Position numbers and translations under genes: made by a program
Notes under the pieces: model-generated
What the model was told of the DNA's origin: nothing
Seen by the model: only the letters and a program-made list of their open reading frames with translations
The model's database searches: none
Shown here: one piece after another, positions 8,171 to 15,299 of the stretch
How positions within the stretch are numbered: position 1 is the first letter of the stretch
Layout: each line of letters opens with the position of its first letter
NCBI GenBank assembly: GCA_003133265.1
Contig: PKWQ01000248.1
Span: 1 to 15,853, forward strand
Length of the DNA stretch: 15,853 nucleotides
Direction of reading: 5' to 3'
From: Acetobacteraceae bacterium
GTDB taxonomy: Bacteria > Pseudomonadota > Alphaproteobacteria > Acetobacterales > Acetobacteraceae

Positions 8171-9418
8171 TCACCCCGCCGGCAGCTCTCGCAGGATCGG
8201 CAGCAGATACTCGGCGAACAGTCGCGGGTTCTCCGCGAACGGGAAATGTCCGATGCCCTGCATCACCTGGAACCGCGCGCCCGGTATCTTCGCCGCCGTC
8301 GCGGCGGAGTGCTCGGCGGTGCAGGAATAATCATATTCGCCGGTCAGCATGAACAGCGGGCAGATGTTGGTGTCGATCCGCCCGACCCGCTCGCGCGCAT
8401 CCCAGTCGCCGGAATAGAACTCGATGTCCCCGGCGAACACATGCGGGCCGCCCTGGGCATAGCCCCAGGCCACGTCCAGCGCCGGTTCCGCCGGGCTCTG
8501 CGGCGCCATCAGGCCCGATATCCATTCGGGGATGAAAAAAGCCTGGTTCACCCTGGGATCGTTCGCCCAGCCGACCTTGCGGCCTTCGATCTTTTCGCTC
8601 GCCTCGCAGGCGATGATGGCGGCAAACGCGTCGGGGTGACGGTAGGCCAGTTCCAGGCAGATCTCCCCGGACATCGAGGCACCGAGCACCACCGGCTTGT
8701 TCAGCCCGGCGGCGGCGATGAAGCCCATGATCAGATCAACGTAAAGATCGGTGTTCAGCCGCCAGGAGCCGGGAATCCCGCCCGCCGGCGGTGGCGATTT
8801 GCCGTGCCAGGGTAGATCGAACGCCACCAGCCGATGCGTGCCGGTGATCCGCGCATCCGCCATCAGCCGGTGGAACTGCCGCCCGTCGGCGCCGGCGGTG
8901 TGCAGGCACAGCACGTCCCGGCCCTGCCCGGCGGTTTCGTGATAGATGGCATACTCCGTCGCCCCGACGCGCACCTTCACGTAGCCACCGGTCGGCGCCG
9001 GCGCCGGCCAGTCGCCGAGCGCGGGCCGCAGCGATACCGGCGCGGGTGGGCCATTGCCCAATGCCAGCCATTTGCCGATCTCCAGCACCCGGCGCGCGAT
9101 GTGGCAGAACTGCGCGAACGCCAGCTCGTCGCCCTCGATGGCGAACCCCGGCACCCGCATCCGCATGGCGAAGATCGCATGATGATACCGGGGCGGGACC
9201 GCCAGCAGGAACTTGTCCCAGACCGACACCGGGGCCGACAGCACGAATTGCGGCGTACCCTCCACCCCGACGATCACCCCGTCGGCGAAGGCGAAGCTGG
9301 TCAGCTTCCCACCACAGCGCACCCCGAAGCAGACCGACCACGGCCCGGCCCAGGCGCGCAGCACCGGGTCGATCACGCAGGCGCTGCGCCAGCGCAATGC
9401 CTCGGGGAATCCGCTCAT
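8171..9418 (-). CDS. Alpha/beta hydrolase with N-terminal SCP2-like extension
   Basis: 415 residues. The C-terminal 270 form an alpha/beta hydrolase: oxyanion-side LHTAGADGRQF near 172-182, nucleophile elbow GASMSG with S248, acid D363 in TGEYDY, and H391 in GIGHFPF, so the triad looks intact. The first 140 residues, outside the hydrolase fold, contain a segment (about 45-118, with VPPRYHH and a GDELAFAQ run) that reads like a sterol-carrier-protein-2-type lipid-binding domain; this part is an inference from pattern. The family hydrolyses esters, thioesters or C-C bonds. The start is 10 bases downstream of the preceding dehydrogenase stop, and its GAGGAGC ribosome binding site (plus-strand 9424-9430) overlaps that stop, so it is the third gene of a minus-strand operon. 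The substrate is unknown; a hydrophobic CoA ester or lactone would fit the context. Confidence 0.85.
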   Translation of the reverse strand: MSGFPEALRWRSACVIDPVLRAWAGPWSVCFGVRCGGKLTSFAFADGVIVGVEGTPQFVLSAPVSVWDKFLLAVPPRYHHAIFAMRMRVPGFAIEGDELAFAQFCHIARRVLEIGKWLALGNGPPAPVSLRPALGDWPAPAPTGGYVKVRVGATEYAIYHETAGQGRDVLCLHTAGADGRQFHRLMADARITGTHRLVAFDLPWHGKSPPPAGGIPGSWRLNTDLYVDLIMGFIAAAGLNKPVVLGASMSGEICLELAYRHPDAFAAIIACEASEKIEGRKVGWANDPRVNQAFFIPEWISGLMAPQSPAEPALDVAWGYAQGGPHVFAGDIEFYSGDWDARERVGRIDTNICPLFMLTGEYDYSCTAEHSAATAAKIPGARFQVMQGIGHFPFAENPRLFAEYLLPILRELPAG

Positions 9419-9428
9419 CGCACGCTCC

Positions 9429-10331
9429 TCAGGCAGGATCGATCAGGTGCAGCAGGGTGGGGAAATATTCGTCGCCGTGGCCCGCTGCCTCCGACGCCTG
9501 CAGCCGCCGCATCGTCAGTTGCGCGCCTTCCAGATCGAGCCCCGCCGTCCGCGCCATCTCCAGCGCGTAGGACAAATCCTTCATCGCGTAGCGGGTGGAG
9601 AAGGCGCGCAGCGGAAAATTCTTGGGCAGCATCGCCTTCATGCCGTGGTTGCGCAGCGCGAAGCTGTCGCCCGAGCCTTTCGCCACCGTCGCCAGCAGCA
9701 TCTCCGGCGCCACACCGTTGCGCCGCGCGACGGCGATCGCCTCGGCCAGCGCGCAGACATTCTGGAACAGCAGCATGTTGTTCAGGATTTTCACCACCTG
9801 CCCCGACCCCACCGGGCCGCAATGGGTCACGTCGGTTCCCATCGTCTCCAGCACGCCGCGCACATGCGCGAACACCACATCGGTGGCGCCGACCATGATG
9901 GACAATTCGCCGCGCGCCGCTGCATCCCGCGTGCGGGCAATCGGCGCGTCGGCGAAGGCGATGCCCTTGGCCGCGAGCCGCGCACCGATCTCGCGCGTCA
10001 TCGCCACCGGCGAGGTGCTGGTATCCACCACCACCTGTCCCGGACGCAGGCGCGGCTCGATCTCGGACAGCACCGCACTCACCGCGCGCCCGTCGGGCAG
10101 CGACAGCAGGATCAGATCGCAGCCATCCGCGATATCCGCCAGGCTGGCCCCGCGCACCCCGTCGGCGGCGAGGCGCTCCAGCGGCTCGTTGCGCAGATCG
10201 TGCGCCATGATCTTCAGCCCGGAGCGGCGCGCCAGATGGCCGCACATCGGCTCTCCCATCACGCCGAGCCCCACGAAGCCGATGGCTGCGATCGGTCGCG
10301 GCGTGGCATTCTCGATCTGCATTCCCGTCAT
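9429..10331 (-). CDS. NAD(P)-dependent beta-hydroxyacid dehydrogenase (HIBADH family), atypical
   Basis: 300 residues from the ATG at 10331. An ATG three codons later (10322) has a better placed AGGGG upstream and may be the real start, giving 297 residues. The N-terminal Rossmann domain has GLGVMG at 21-26; the family catalytic lysine is K181 in GQVVKILNN. Members oxidise 3-hydroxyisobutyrate, tartronate semialdehyde, 6-phosphogluconate and similar beta-hydroxyacids. Where most members have the substrate motif DAPVSGG, this protein reads DAPIART (residues 128-134), so the serine-glycine-glycine that binds the substrate carboxylate is replaced and substrate preference is likely different. It lies 65 bases downstream of a second family member on the same strand, and its stop overlaps the hydrolase ribosome binding site. 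Possibly an imine-reductase-like or other divergent subgroup. Confidence 0.85.
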   Translation of the reverse strand: MTGMQIENATPRPIAAIGFVGLGVMGEPMCGHLARRSGLKIMAHDLRNEPLERLAADGVRGASLADIADGCDLILLSLPDGRAVSAVLSEIEPRLRPGQVVVDTSTSPVAMTREIGARLAAKGIAFADAPIARTRDAAARGELSIMVGATDVVFAHVRGVLETMGTDVTHCGPVGSGQVVKILNNMLLFQNVCALAEAIAVARRNGVAPEMLLATVAKGSGDSFALRNHGMKAMLPKNFPLRAFSTRYAMKDLSYALEMARTAGLDLEGAQLTMRRLQASEAAGHGDEYFPTLLHLIDPA

Positions 10332-10396
10332 CCCCTGGCTCGTTCCGGGCGCAGTCTGGGCAGCGGGCCAATACCTGTCAAAGTCGTGGATCGCGG

Positions 10397-11284
10397 CTAC
10401 GCCCGGCTGCGCACCTCCGCCCCGGCCCAGCGTTCCATCACCTTGATCAGCGAGGTGAAATCCTCATCGCCCATCCCCTGATCCACCGCGAAGCGCCAGA
10501 GCTGGCCCACCGTTTCGTGCGCCCACATCGGCACGCCCAGGTCATGCGCTTCCTGCAATCCAAGTATGACGTCCTTGAGCATGATCACCAGCCGCGAGCC
10601 GAAATCGAAGCTGCCGGTCAGCACCGATTGCGGCACCTTGGTCTCGGTCGCGGCGCTGCGGCCGGAGGAGACGTTGACCACCCGCACCATCATGTCGGGA
10701 TCGAGCCCGCCCTTGGCGCCGAGCACCAGCGCCTCGAACGCGGTCGCCATGTTGGCGGCGTTCATCAGGTTGTTGACCAGCTTCATCAGCTGCGCCTGTC
10801 CGGGCTTTTCGCCGAGCACGAACACGGTCTTGCCGATCTTCTCCAGCCACGGCTTCACCACCGCCAGCGCGTCCGGCGGCCCGGCGGTGATCACCGCCAG
10901 CGTGCCGGCCCGCGCGCCCCTCGGTCCGCCGCTGATCGGGCTGTCCACCACGGTAACGCCGCGCTCGCCAAGGCTCTCGGCGATGGATTTCAGCGTGCGG
11001 CTGCCGATGGTGGACATCTCCACATAGATGGCCATCCGTCCGGGCTCGGCGGCCAGTTCGCCGGCCACCCTGGCGCTGATCTCCGCCGACGGCAGGCAGG
11101 CGAACACCACCGGCGCCACCGCGGCCACCGAGGCCGGCGAACCGTAGCCCCTGGCGCCACGGTCGATGAACGGCGCGACGCGCGCCTGATCGGGATCGAA
11201 CACGTGCAGCTTCGCGCCCGCGTCCGCCAGCCGCTCGGCGATGGCGCCGCCCATATTGCCCAAGCCCAGAAAACCCAGATCCAT
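10397..11284 (-). CDS. NAD(P)-dependent beta-hydroxyacid dehydrogenase (3-hydroxyisobutyrate dehydrogenase family)
   Basis: 295 residues from the ATG at 11284, chosen because GGAGGG (plus-strand 11289-11294) precedes it and the protein then begins directly with the Rossmann strand MDLGFLGLGNMG. Reading further upstream would run across the divergent promoter region and into the SDR gene. Motifs are canonical: GLGNMG at 7-12, DSPISGG at 114-120, K168 in QLMKLVNNL as catalytic lysine with N172 nearby. It should oxidise a beta-hydroxyacid, for example 3-hydroxyisobutyrate to methylmalonate semialdehyde, with NAD(P). It is the first gene of the minus-strand operon with the atypical relative and the alpha/beta hydrolase. 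Sequence divergence between the two dehydrogenases is high, so this is not a recent duplication. Confidence 0.9.
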   Translation of the reverse strand: MDLGFLGLGNMGGAIAERLADAGAKLHVFDPDQARVAPFIDRGARGYGSPASVAAVAPVVFACLPSAEISARVAGELAAEPGRMAIYVEMSTIGSRTLKSIAESLGERGVTVVDSPISGGPRGARAGTLAVITAGPPDALAVVKPWLEKIGKTVFVLGEKPGQAQLMKLVNNLMNAANMATAFEALVLGAKGGLDPDMMVRVVNVSSGRSAATETKVPQSVLTGSFDFGSRLVIMLKDVILGLQEAHDLGVPMWAHETVGQLWRFAVDQGMGDEDFTSLIKVMERWAGAEVRSRA

Positions 11285-11319
11285 CACGCCCTCCACTATT
11301 TGCGGAAAGGAGGATGACA

Positions 11320-11333
11320 CAGGCCCGGGCCTG
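11320..11333. promoter_or_regulatory. 14-bp perfect palindrome in a divergent intergenic region
   Basis: CAGGCCCGGGCCTG reads the same on both strands. It sits near the middle of the 100-base gap between two divergently transcribed genes (beta-hydroxyacid dehydrogenase on minus, SDR on plus). That position suits an operator for a dimeric regulator, but a GC-rich palindrome of this size can arise by chance. I could not identify convincing -35/-10 elements around it. Confidence 0.35.
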
Positions 11334-11369
11334 ACGCATTCTCCCCGGAACACTAAAATCGTCATCGTC

Positions 11370-11376
11370 AGGAGGA
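11370..11376 (+). promoter_or_regulatory. Ribosome binding site fixing the SDR start
   Basis: AGGAGGA lies 8 bases before the ATG at 11385. It decides between this start and an in-frame ATG at 11241, which would lie inside the oppositely transcribed dehydrogenase gene and add 48 residues that are rich in Pro, Arg and Lys and do not belong to the SDR fold. Confidence 0.85.
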
Positions 11377-11384
11377 AAACGAAC

Positions 11385-12299
11385 ATGGCCGGACTACTTG
11401 AGGGAAAGGTTGCCGTCGTCACCGGATCGGGTCGCGGCATCGGACGCGCCATCGCGCTGGCCATGGCCGCGGAAGGCGCGCAAGTGGTTGTCAACGACGT
11501 CGGCGCGGCGGTCGACGGCCAGGGCTTCGACAGCACGCCGGCGCAGCAGGTGGTAGCCGAGATCGAGGCGCTGCACGGCCAGGGCCAAGCCGTCGCCTGC
11601 ACCGACAGCGTGGCGGATTGGGGTTCGGCGCAGAAGATCGTGCAGACCGCGATCGACAAGTTCGGCCATATCGACATCGTGGTGAACAACGCCGGCATCC
11701 TGCGCGACCGCATGTTCCACTATATGTCGCCGGAAGAATTCGACGCGGTGATCAAGGTGCATCTCTATGGCGCCTTCAATGTCAGCCGCGCCGCGATCCC
11801 GTATATGCGCAAGCAGCTCTCGGGCGCGTTCGTGCACATGACCTCCACCTCCGGCCTGATCGGCAGCATCGGCCAGGCGAACTACGCCGCCGCCAAGCTC
11901 GGCATCGCCGGTCTGTCGCGCTCCATCGCGATGGACATGCAGCGCTACAATATTCGTTCCAACTGCATCGGCCCGCATGCGTTCAGCCGCATGATCGAGA
12001 GCATCCCCGGCCAGGACGAAAGCGTGCTGCAGGCCCGCGCGGCGAAGACCCGTCCGGACCAGGTGGCGGTGCTGGCGGCGTTCCTCGCCTCCGACGCCGC
12101 GGCCAAGGTGTCCGGGCAGATCCTGGGCGCGCGCGGCAACGAGGTCTATCTCTACAGTCAGCCGCGCCCGATCCGCACCATGCACCGCAGCGAGGGCTGG
12201 ACGCCCTCGACGATGGCCGAGCAGATACTGCCGGCCTTCCTGCCGAACTTCACGCCGCTGGAGCGCACCCGTGACGTCTATGCCTGGGACGCGATCTGA
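11385..12299 (+). CDS. Short-chain dehydrogenase/reductase, 3-hydroxyacyl-CoA dehydrogenase type
   Basis: 304 residues from ATG 11385. Classical SDR features: TGSGRGIG at 13-20 (NAD(P) binding), NNAG at 101-104, and the S154-Y167-K171 catalytic set (YAAAK). The TGSGRGIGR opening, the VNDVG stretch at 36-40 and the roughly 50-residue tail after the fold (YLYSQPRP, HRSEGWTP) resemble the dehydrogenase domain of peroxisomal multifunctional enzyme type 2 (HSD17B4) and bacterial relatives that oxidise (3R)-3-hydroxyacyl-CoA. In this cluster it most likely performs the hydroxyacyl-CoA oxidation step, reducing NAD+. Cofactor choice is inferred: D38 follows the second strand and favours NAD over NADP. 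It is transcribed alone, ending at a strong hairpin. An alternative is a steroid or alcohol dehydrogenase. Confidence 0.88.
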   Translation: MAGLLEGKVAVVTGSGRGIGRAIALAMAAEGAQVVVNDVGAAVDGQGFDSTPAQQVVAEIEALHGQGQAVACTDSVADWGSAQKIVQTAIDKFGHIDIVVNNAGILRDRMFHYMSPEEFDAVIKVHLYGAFNVSRAAIPYMRKQLSGAFVHMTSTSGLIGSIGQANYAAAKLGIAGLSRSIAMDMQRYNIRSNCIGPHAFSRMIESIPGQDESVLQARAAKTRPDQVAVLAAFLASDAAAKVSGQILGARGNEVYLYSQPRPIRTMHRSEGWTPSTMAEQILPAFLPNFTPLERTRDVYAWDAI

Positions 12300-12323
12300 A
12301 CCTTTAGCTGTCGGTTAGCGGGG

Positions 12324-12352
12324 AACGGCGGTGGCGCGATGCCACCGCCGTT
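12324..12352. terminator. Bidirectional terminator hairpin between SDR and crotonase genes
   Basis: AACGGCGGTGGC at 12324-12335 pairs perfectly with GCCACCGCCGTT at 12341-12352 around the loop GCGAT, a 12-bp GC-rich stem. It lies in the 79-base gap between two convergent genes. The plus strand ends in TTCTT and the minus strand starts with the AA of the stem, so it could act in both directions. Confidence 0.8.
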
Positions 12353-12378
12353 CTTACGTACCGATGCCCGGCTGAAAC

Positions 12379-13152
12379 CTACCGTCCGACAAAATTCGGC
12401 TTCCGCTTCTCGCGGAACGCCTTCTTGCCTTCCTGGTGATCGGCGGAGTGGTTCAGTTGCGGCTGCACCATATTCTCCAGTTCCAGGTAGTCCTCCAGCG
12501 TCGGGCTAGACGCCATGTGAAACAGTTTCTTCGCCATGCCGAAGGCGAAGGTCGGGCCGGAGGCGTAATCCGCCGCCAATTCCTCCGCCTTCGCCATCAG
12601 CTGATCGCCGGGGACAACGAAATTGACCAGACCGAGCGACAGCGCCTCCTCCGCCGGCACGAAGCGCGCCGAATAGACCAGTTCCTTCGCCCGGTTCATG
12701 CCCAGCCGGTGGGTCAGGAACCAGATCGCCCCGCCATCCGGGCCGAGCGCGATGCGGCGGAAAATCTGCGAGAAGCGCGCATCCTCGGACGCCACCACGA
12801 TGTCGCAGGCGAGCGCGATCGACCAGCCCACACCGACGGCGTTGCCGCGCACCGCCGCGATCACCGGCTTCTCGATCGCATGCAGATGGCGGATATAGGT
12901 GTGGCTGCCCCGTTGCAGACGCAGGCGCGCGGCGCGGATGTCGGAATCGCCCATTCGGTCGATATCCGCCCCGGCACAGAACGAGGTGCCCTCCCCGGTC
13001 ACGATCACCGCGCGGATGTCGTCGTTGTAGCGGATCTGCTCGAAATAGTCGCAAAGCTGCATACGCATTTCCCAGGTCAGCGCGTTCAGCTTTTCCGGCC
13101 GATTGAGCACGACCTTGGCGATTGGGCCCTCGATGATCAGTTCGACCGACAT
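12379..13152 (-). CDS. Crotonase / enoyl-CoA hydratase-isomerase family protein
   Basis: 257 residues; the ATG at 13152 follows AGGAGGA (plus-strand 13159-13165). The crotonase fold is clear: AGADI at 60-64 and the GNAVGVGW stretch at 103-110 supply the oxyanion-hole backbone that stabilises a CoA-thioester enolate. The two catalytic glutamates of classical enoyl-CoA hydratase (E144 and E164 of the rat enzyme) align to S111 and F131. An aspartate, D139 in GPDGG, sits where PaaG-type and delta3,delta2-isomerases place their acidic residue. The enzyme is therefore more likely an isomerase (double-bond shift, or epoxide-CoA isomerisation as in PaaG) or a thioester hydrolase than a plain hydratase. 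The C-terminal REKRKPNF is the usual family tail. It is transcribed alone, divergently from the CoA-transferase gene 89 bases away. Confidence 0.9.
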   Translation of the reverse strand: MSVELIIEGPIAKVVLNRPEKLNALTWEMRMQLCDYFEQIRYNDDIRAVIVTGEGTSFCAGADIDRMGDSDIRAARLRLQRGSHTYIRHLHAIEKPVIAAVRGNAVGVGWSIALACDIVVASEDARFSQIFRRIALGPDGGAIWFLTHRLGMNRAKELVYSARFVPAEEALSLGLVNFVVPGDQLMAKAEELAADYASGPTFAFGMAKKLFHMASSPTLEDYLELENMVQPQLNHSADHQEGKKAFREKRKPNFVGR

Positions 13153-13241
13153 TGCGCATCCTCCTGCGGGTTAGCCGCATCCAAGCGTGTTGACGCGTTT
13201 CCGACAAGGCGGCACCGTCGGGAAAACAACTGGAGACGTCC

Positions 13242-14429
13242 ATGACCCGCCCGTTCGAGGGTATCCGCGTGATCGACATCACCCACGTGCTGGCCGGCCC
13301 GTTCGCGGCCTACCAGCTCGGGCTGCTCGGCGCGGACGTGATCAAGGTGGAACATCCCGCCGAGCCCGATCAAAGCCGCGAATCCGGCACCGACCACGAC
13401 CTCAATCACAAGCTGATGGGTACGGGTTTCCTCACCCAGGCGTCGAACAAGCGCTCCATCACCCTCGATCTGAAATCTGCCGCCGGGCGCGAGGTTCTGA
13501 AGAAGCTGGTGGCGACCGCCGACGTGATGGTGGAGAACTACCGCCCCGGCGCGTTCGAGGCGTTGGGACTTGGTTACGAGGACATGGCGAAGATCAACCC
13601 GAGGCTGATCTACGCCTCGATGTCTGCTTTCGGCCAGCATGGCCCGCGCGGACAGATGACCGCCTACGACCACGTGATCCAGACGACCTCCGGCATCATG
13701 GCGATGACCGGGACCAAGGAGGTGAACCCGGTCAAGCTCGGCTCGCCGGCGATCGACTACGCCACCGGCACGATGGGCGCCTTCGCCCTGGCGACGGCAT
13801 TGTTTCAGCGTGAGAAGACCGGGCGCGGGCAACGCATCGACATGGCGATGCTGGATGTCGCGATCGTTCTGATGAGCTCGCACGTCACCGGCTACAGCCG
13901 CAACGGCGCGCACCCGCAGCCGCACGGCAACACGCAGCATTATTCCATCTCCAGCGCCTGTCACACCAAGGAAGGCATGGTGATGCTGGGCGCGTCCAAC
14001 GTGCGCCAGCAGCAGCGGTTCTGGGCGGCGATCGGCCGGCCGGACATGGCGAAGGCCAGCAACGACGCGCGCGACGCCGACTATGACCGTGAAGCCGCGC
14101 TGATCGCCGAGACGCTGCTGACGAAAACCGCTGCGGAGTGGGAGGAGCATTTCCAGGCCCGCCACGTTCCGGCCGGGCGGGTGCGGCAGATGCGCGAGGC
14201 CCTGGCCGATCCGCAGCTTGAGACCCGCAACATCCTGCATCGCCACGAAAGCGCGCCGGGCGTGGAGGGCGGTTTCAGCGTGCCCGTCGCCGCCTTCAAA
14301 TTCGCGCATGGCGGCGCCCGGGTGGACGCACCGCCGCCCGCGTTCGGCCAACACAACGACGAGGTACTGGGCGAACTCGGCTACGACACGGCTACCATCG
14401 CGCGGCTGCGGGCCGAGCACGTCATATAG
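13242..14429 (+). CDS. CaiB/BaiF (class III) CoA-transferase
   Basis: 395 residues, ATG start with GGAGA at 13232-13236. Class III CoA-transferases move CoA between an acyl-CoA donor and a carboxylic acid through an aspartyl-CoA anhydride. The N-terminus PFEGIRVIDITHVLAGPF is the family's first strand and helix; the catalytic aspartate is D172 in SPAIDYATG; DLKSAAG at 77-83 and VENYRPGA at 98-105 are family motifs. Length is normal. This enzyme probably activates the pathway's starting acid, or an intermediate, to its CoA thioester and so could define entry to the cluster. It is flanked on both sides by minus-strand crotonase genes and ends at a 9-bp hairpin. The acid and the CoA donor cannot be told from sequence; relatives use oxalate, carnitine, bile acids, (R)-benzylsuccinate and dicarboxylic acids. 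Confidence 0.92.
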   Translation: MTRPFEGIRVIDITHVLAGPFAAYQLGLLGADVIKVEHPAEPDQSRESGTDHDLNHKLMGTGFLTQASNKRSITLDLKSAAGREVLKKLVATADVMVENYRPGAFEALGLGYEDMAKINPRLIYASMSAFGQHGPRGQMTAYDHVIQTTSGIMAMTGTKEVNPVKLGSPAIDYATGTMGAFALATALFQREKTGRGQRIDMAMLDVAIVLMSSHVTGYSRNGAHPQPHGNTQHYSISSACHTKEGMVMLGASNVRQQQRFWAAIGRPDMAKASNDARDADYDREAALIAETLLTKTAAEWEEHFQARHVPAGRVRQMREALADPQLETRNILHRHESAPGVEGGFSVPVAAFKFAHGGARVDAPPPAFGQHNDEVLGELGYDTATIARLRAEHVI

Positions 14430-14435
14430 GACGGC

Positions 14436-14458
14436 CGAGGGGGCAGAACGCCCCCTCG
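14436..14458. terminator. Bidirectional terminator hairpin between CoA-transferase and second crotonase
   Basis: CGAGGGGGC at 14436-14444 pairs perfectly with GCCCCCTCG at 14450-14458 around the loop AGAAC. It fills most of the 36-base gap between two convergent stops. It has no strong T-tract, but its stem strength and placement fit a shared terminator. Confidence 0.72.
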
Positions 14459-14465
14459 CCTTCGC

Positions 14466-15266
14466 TCATTCGCCGGTGAAGTTCGGCCGGCGCTTTTCCA
14501 GGAACGCGGTCGCCGCCTCGCGATGGTCGGCGGTGGCGTGCGCCAGCGACTGCATCGCCGCCGACATTTCCAGCAGCGTGTCCAGCCGCGTGTGCCGGCC
14601 TTCCATCAGCAGCCGCTTGGCCATGCGTACCGCGTGCGGCGGGTTCACCGCGATGCGTTGCGCCAGCTTGCGCGCCTCGGTCATCAGCTCCGCATCCGGC
14701 ACCACGCGCGAGACCAGCCCGCAGGCCAGCGCCTCTTTCGCATCGATCGAATCGCCGGTCAGCGCCATCTCGCAGGCCTTGGAGAAGCCGACCACGCGCG
14801 GCAGCAGCCACGCCCCGCCGTCGCCGGGGACGATGCCGACCTTGACGAAGCTTTCGGCGAACTTCGCACTTTCCGCCGCGATCCGCATGTCGCACATCGT
14901 CGCCAGATCCAGCCCCGCGCCGATCGCCGGGCCGTTCACCGCGGCGATCATCGGCACGTCCAGCCGCTCGAAGGCCAGCGGAATGCGCTGGATGCCGAAC
15001 TTGTAGTATTTCGGCGTCAGCGCCGGCGCCTTGGCGCGTGTCTCGGCCTCGTCGCGCATCTTGCGGACATTGCCGCCGGAGGAAAACGCCGAGCCCGCGC
15101 CGGTCAGAATGCCCACACGCACCGAACTGTCCGCGTTCATCCGGTCGAGATATTCGACCAGCGCGTCCACCACCTCCCGTTCGGAAATCGGGTTGCGGAT
15201 TTCGGGCATGTTCAGCGTGATCGTGACGATCGCGCCGTCCTGCTCGTACAGCACGGTATCGGTCAT
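14466..15266 (-). CDS. Crotonase / enoyl-CoA hydratase family protein
   Basis: 266 residues; the ATG at 15266 follows AAAGGAGCT (plus-strand 15275-15283). Oxyanion-hole segments are SSGGN at 62-66 and GPAIGAGLD at 112-120. The position of the first classical catalytic glutamate holds D120; the second holds F140, with E138 two residues earlier and D149 in PGDGG nearby. So it has an acidic residue at one catalytic site but not the standard pair. It may be a hydratase with altered residues, an isomerase, or another crotonase activity such as a hydrolase. Low similarity to the other crotonase here argues for a distinct step rather than a duplicate. It starts 33 bases after the acyl-CoA dehydrogenase stop on the same strand, so desaturation followed by this enzyme's reaction is the likely pairing. 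Confidence 0.9.
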   Translation of the reverse strand: MTDTVLYEQDGAIVTITLNMPEIRNPISEREVVDALVEYLDRMNADSSVRVGILTGAGSAFSSGGNVRKMRDEAETRAKAPALTPKYYKFGIQRIPLAFERLDVPMIAAVNGPAIGAGLDLATMCDMRIAAESAKFAESFVKVGIVPGDGGAWLLPRVVGFSKACEMALTGDSIDAKEALACGLVSRVVPDAELMTEARKLAQRIAVNPPHAVRMAKRLLMEGRHTRLDTLLEMSAAMQSLAHATADHREAATAFLEKRRPNFTGE

Positions 15267-15299
15267 GGCGGAAAAGCTCCTTTGAAGGCGTGGTGAAAC

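Noticed and set aside
9213..10481. A 422-codon plus-strand open frame opposite the hydrolase and the first dehydrogenase.
   Set aside because: It spans two well-supported minus-strand genes and their gap, and its protein is Arg/His/Gln-rich with no recognisable fold.
11285..11713. Upstream extension of the 10397-11284 dehydrogenase to a 438-residue protein.
   Set aside because: The extra residues are antisense to the SDR coding region. The Rossmann strand begins right at ATG 11284, which has its own ribosome binding site.
13181..13241. TTGACG at 13190-13195 as a -35 box for the CoA-transferase gene.
   Set aside because: No acceptable AT-rich -10 element lies 16-18 bases downstream.
13137..14420. 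A 427-codon open frame on the minus strand opposite the CoA-transferase gene.
   Set aside because: It is a GC-driven shadow frame. Its translation is rich in Arg, His and Gly without domain motifs, while the plus-strand gene has clear CaiB motifs.
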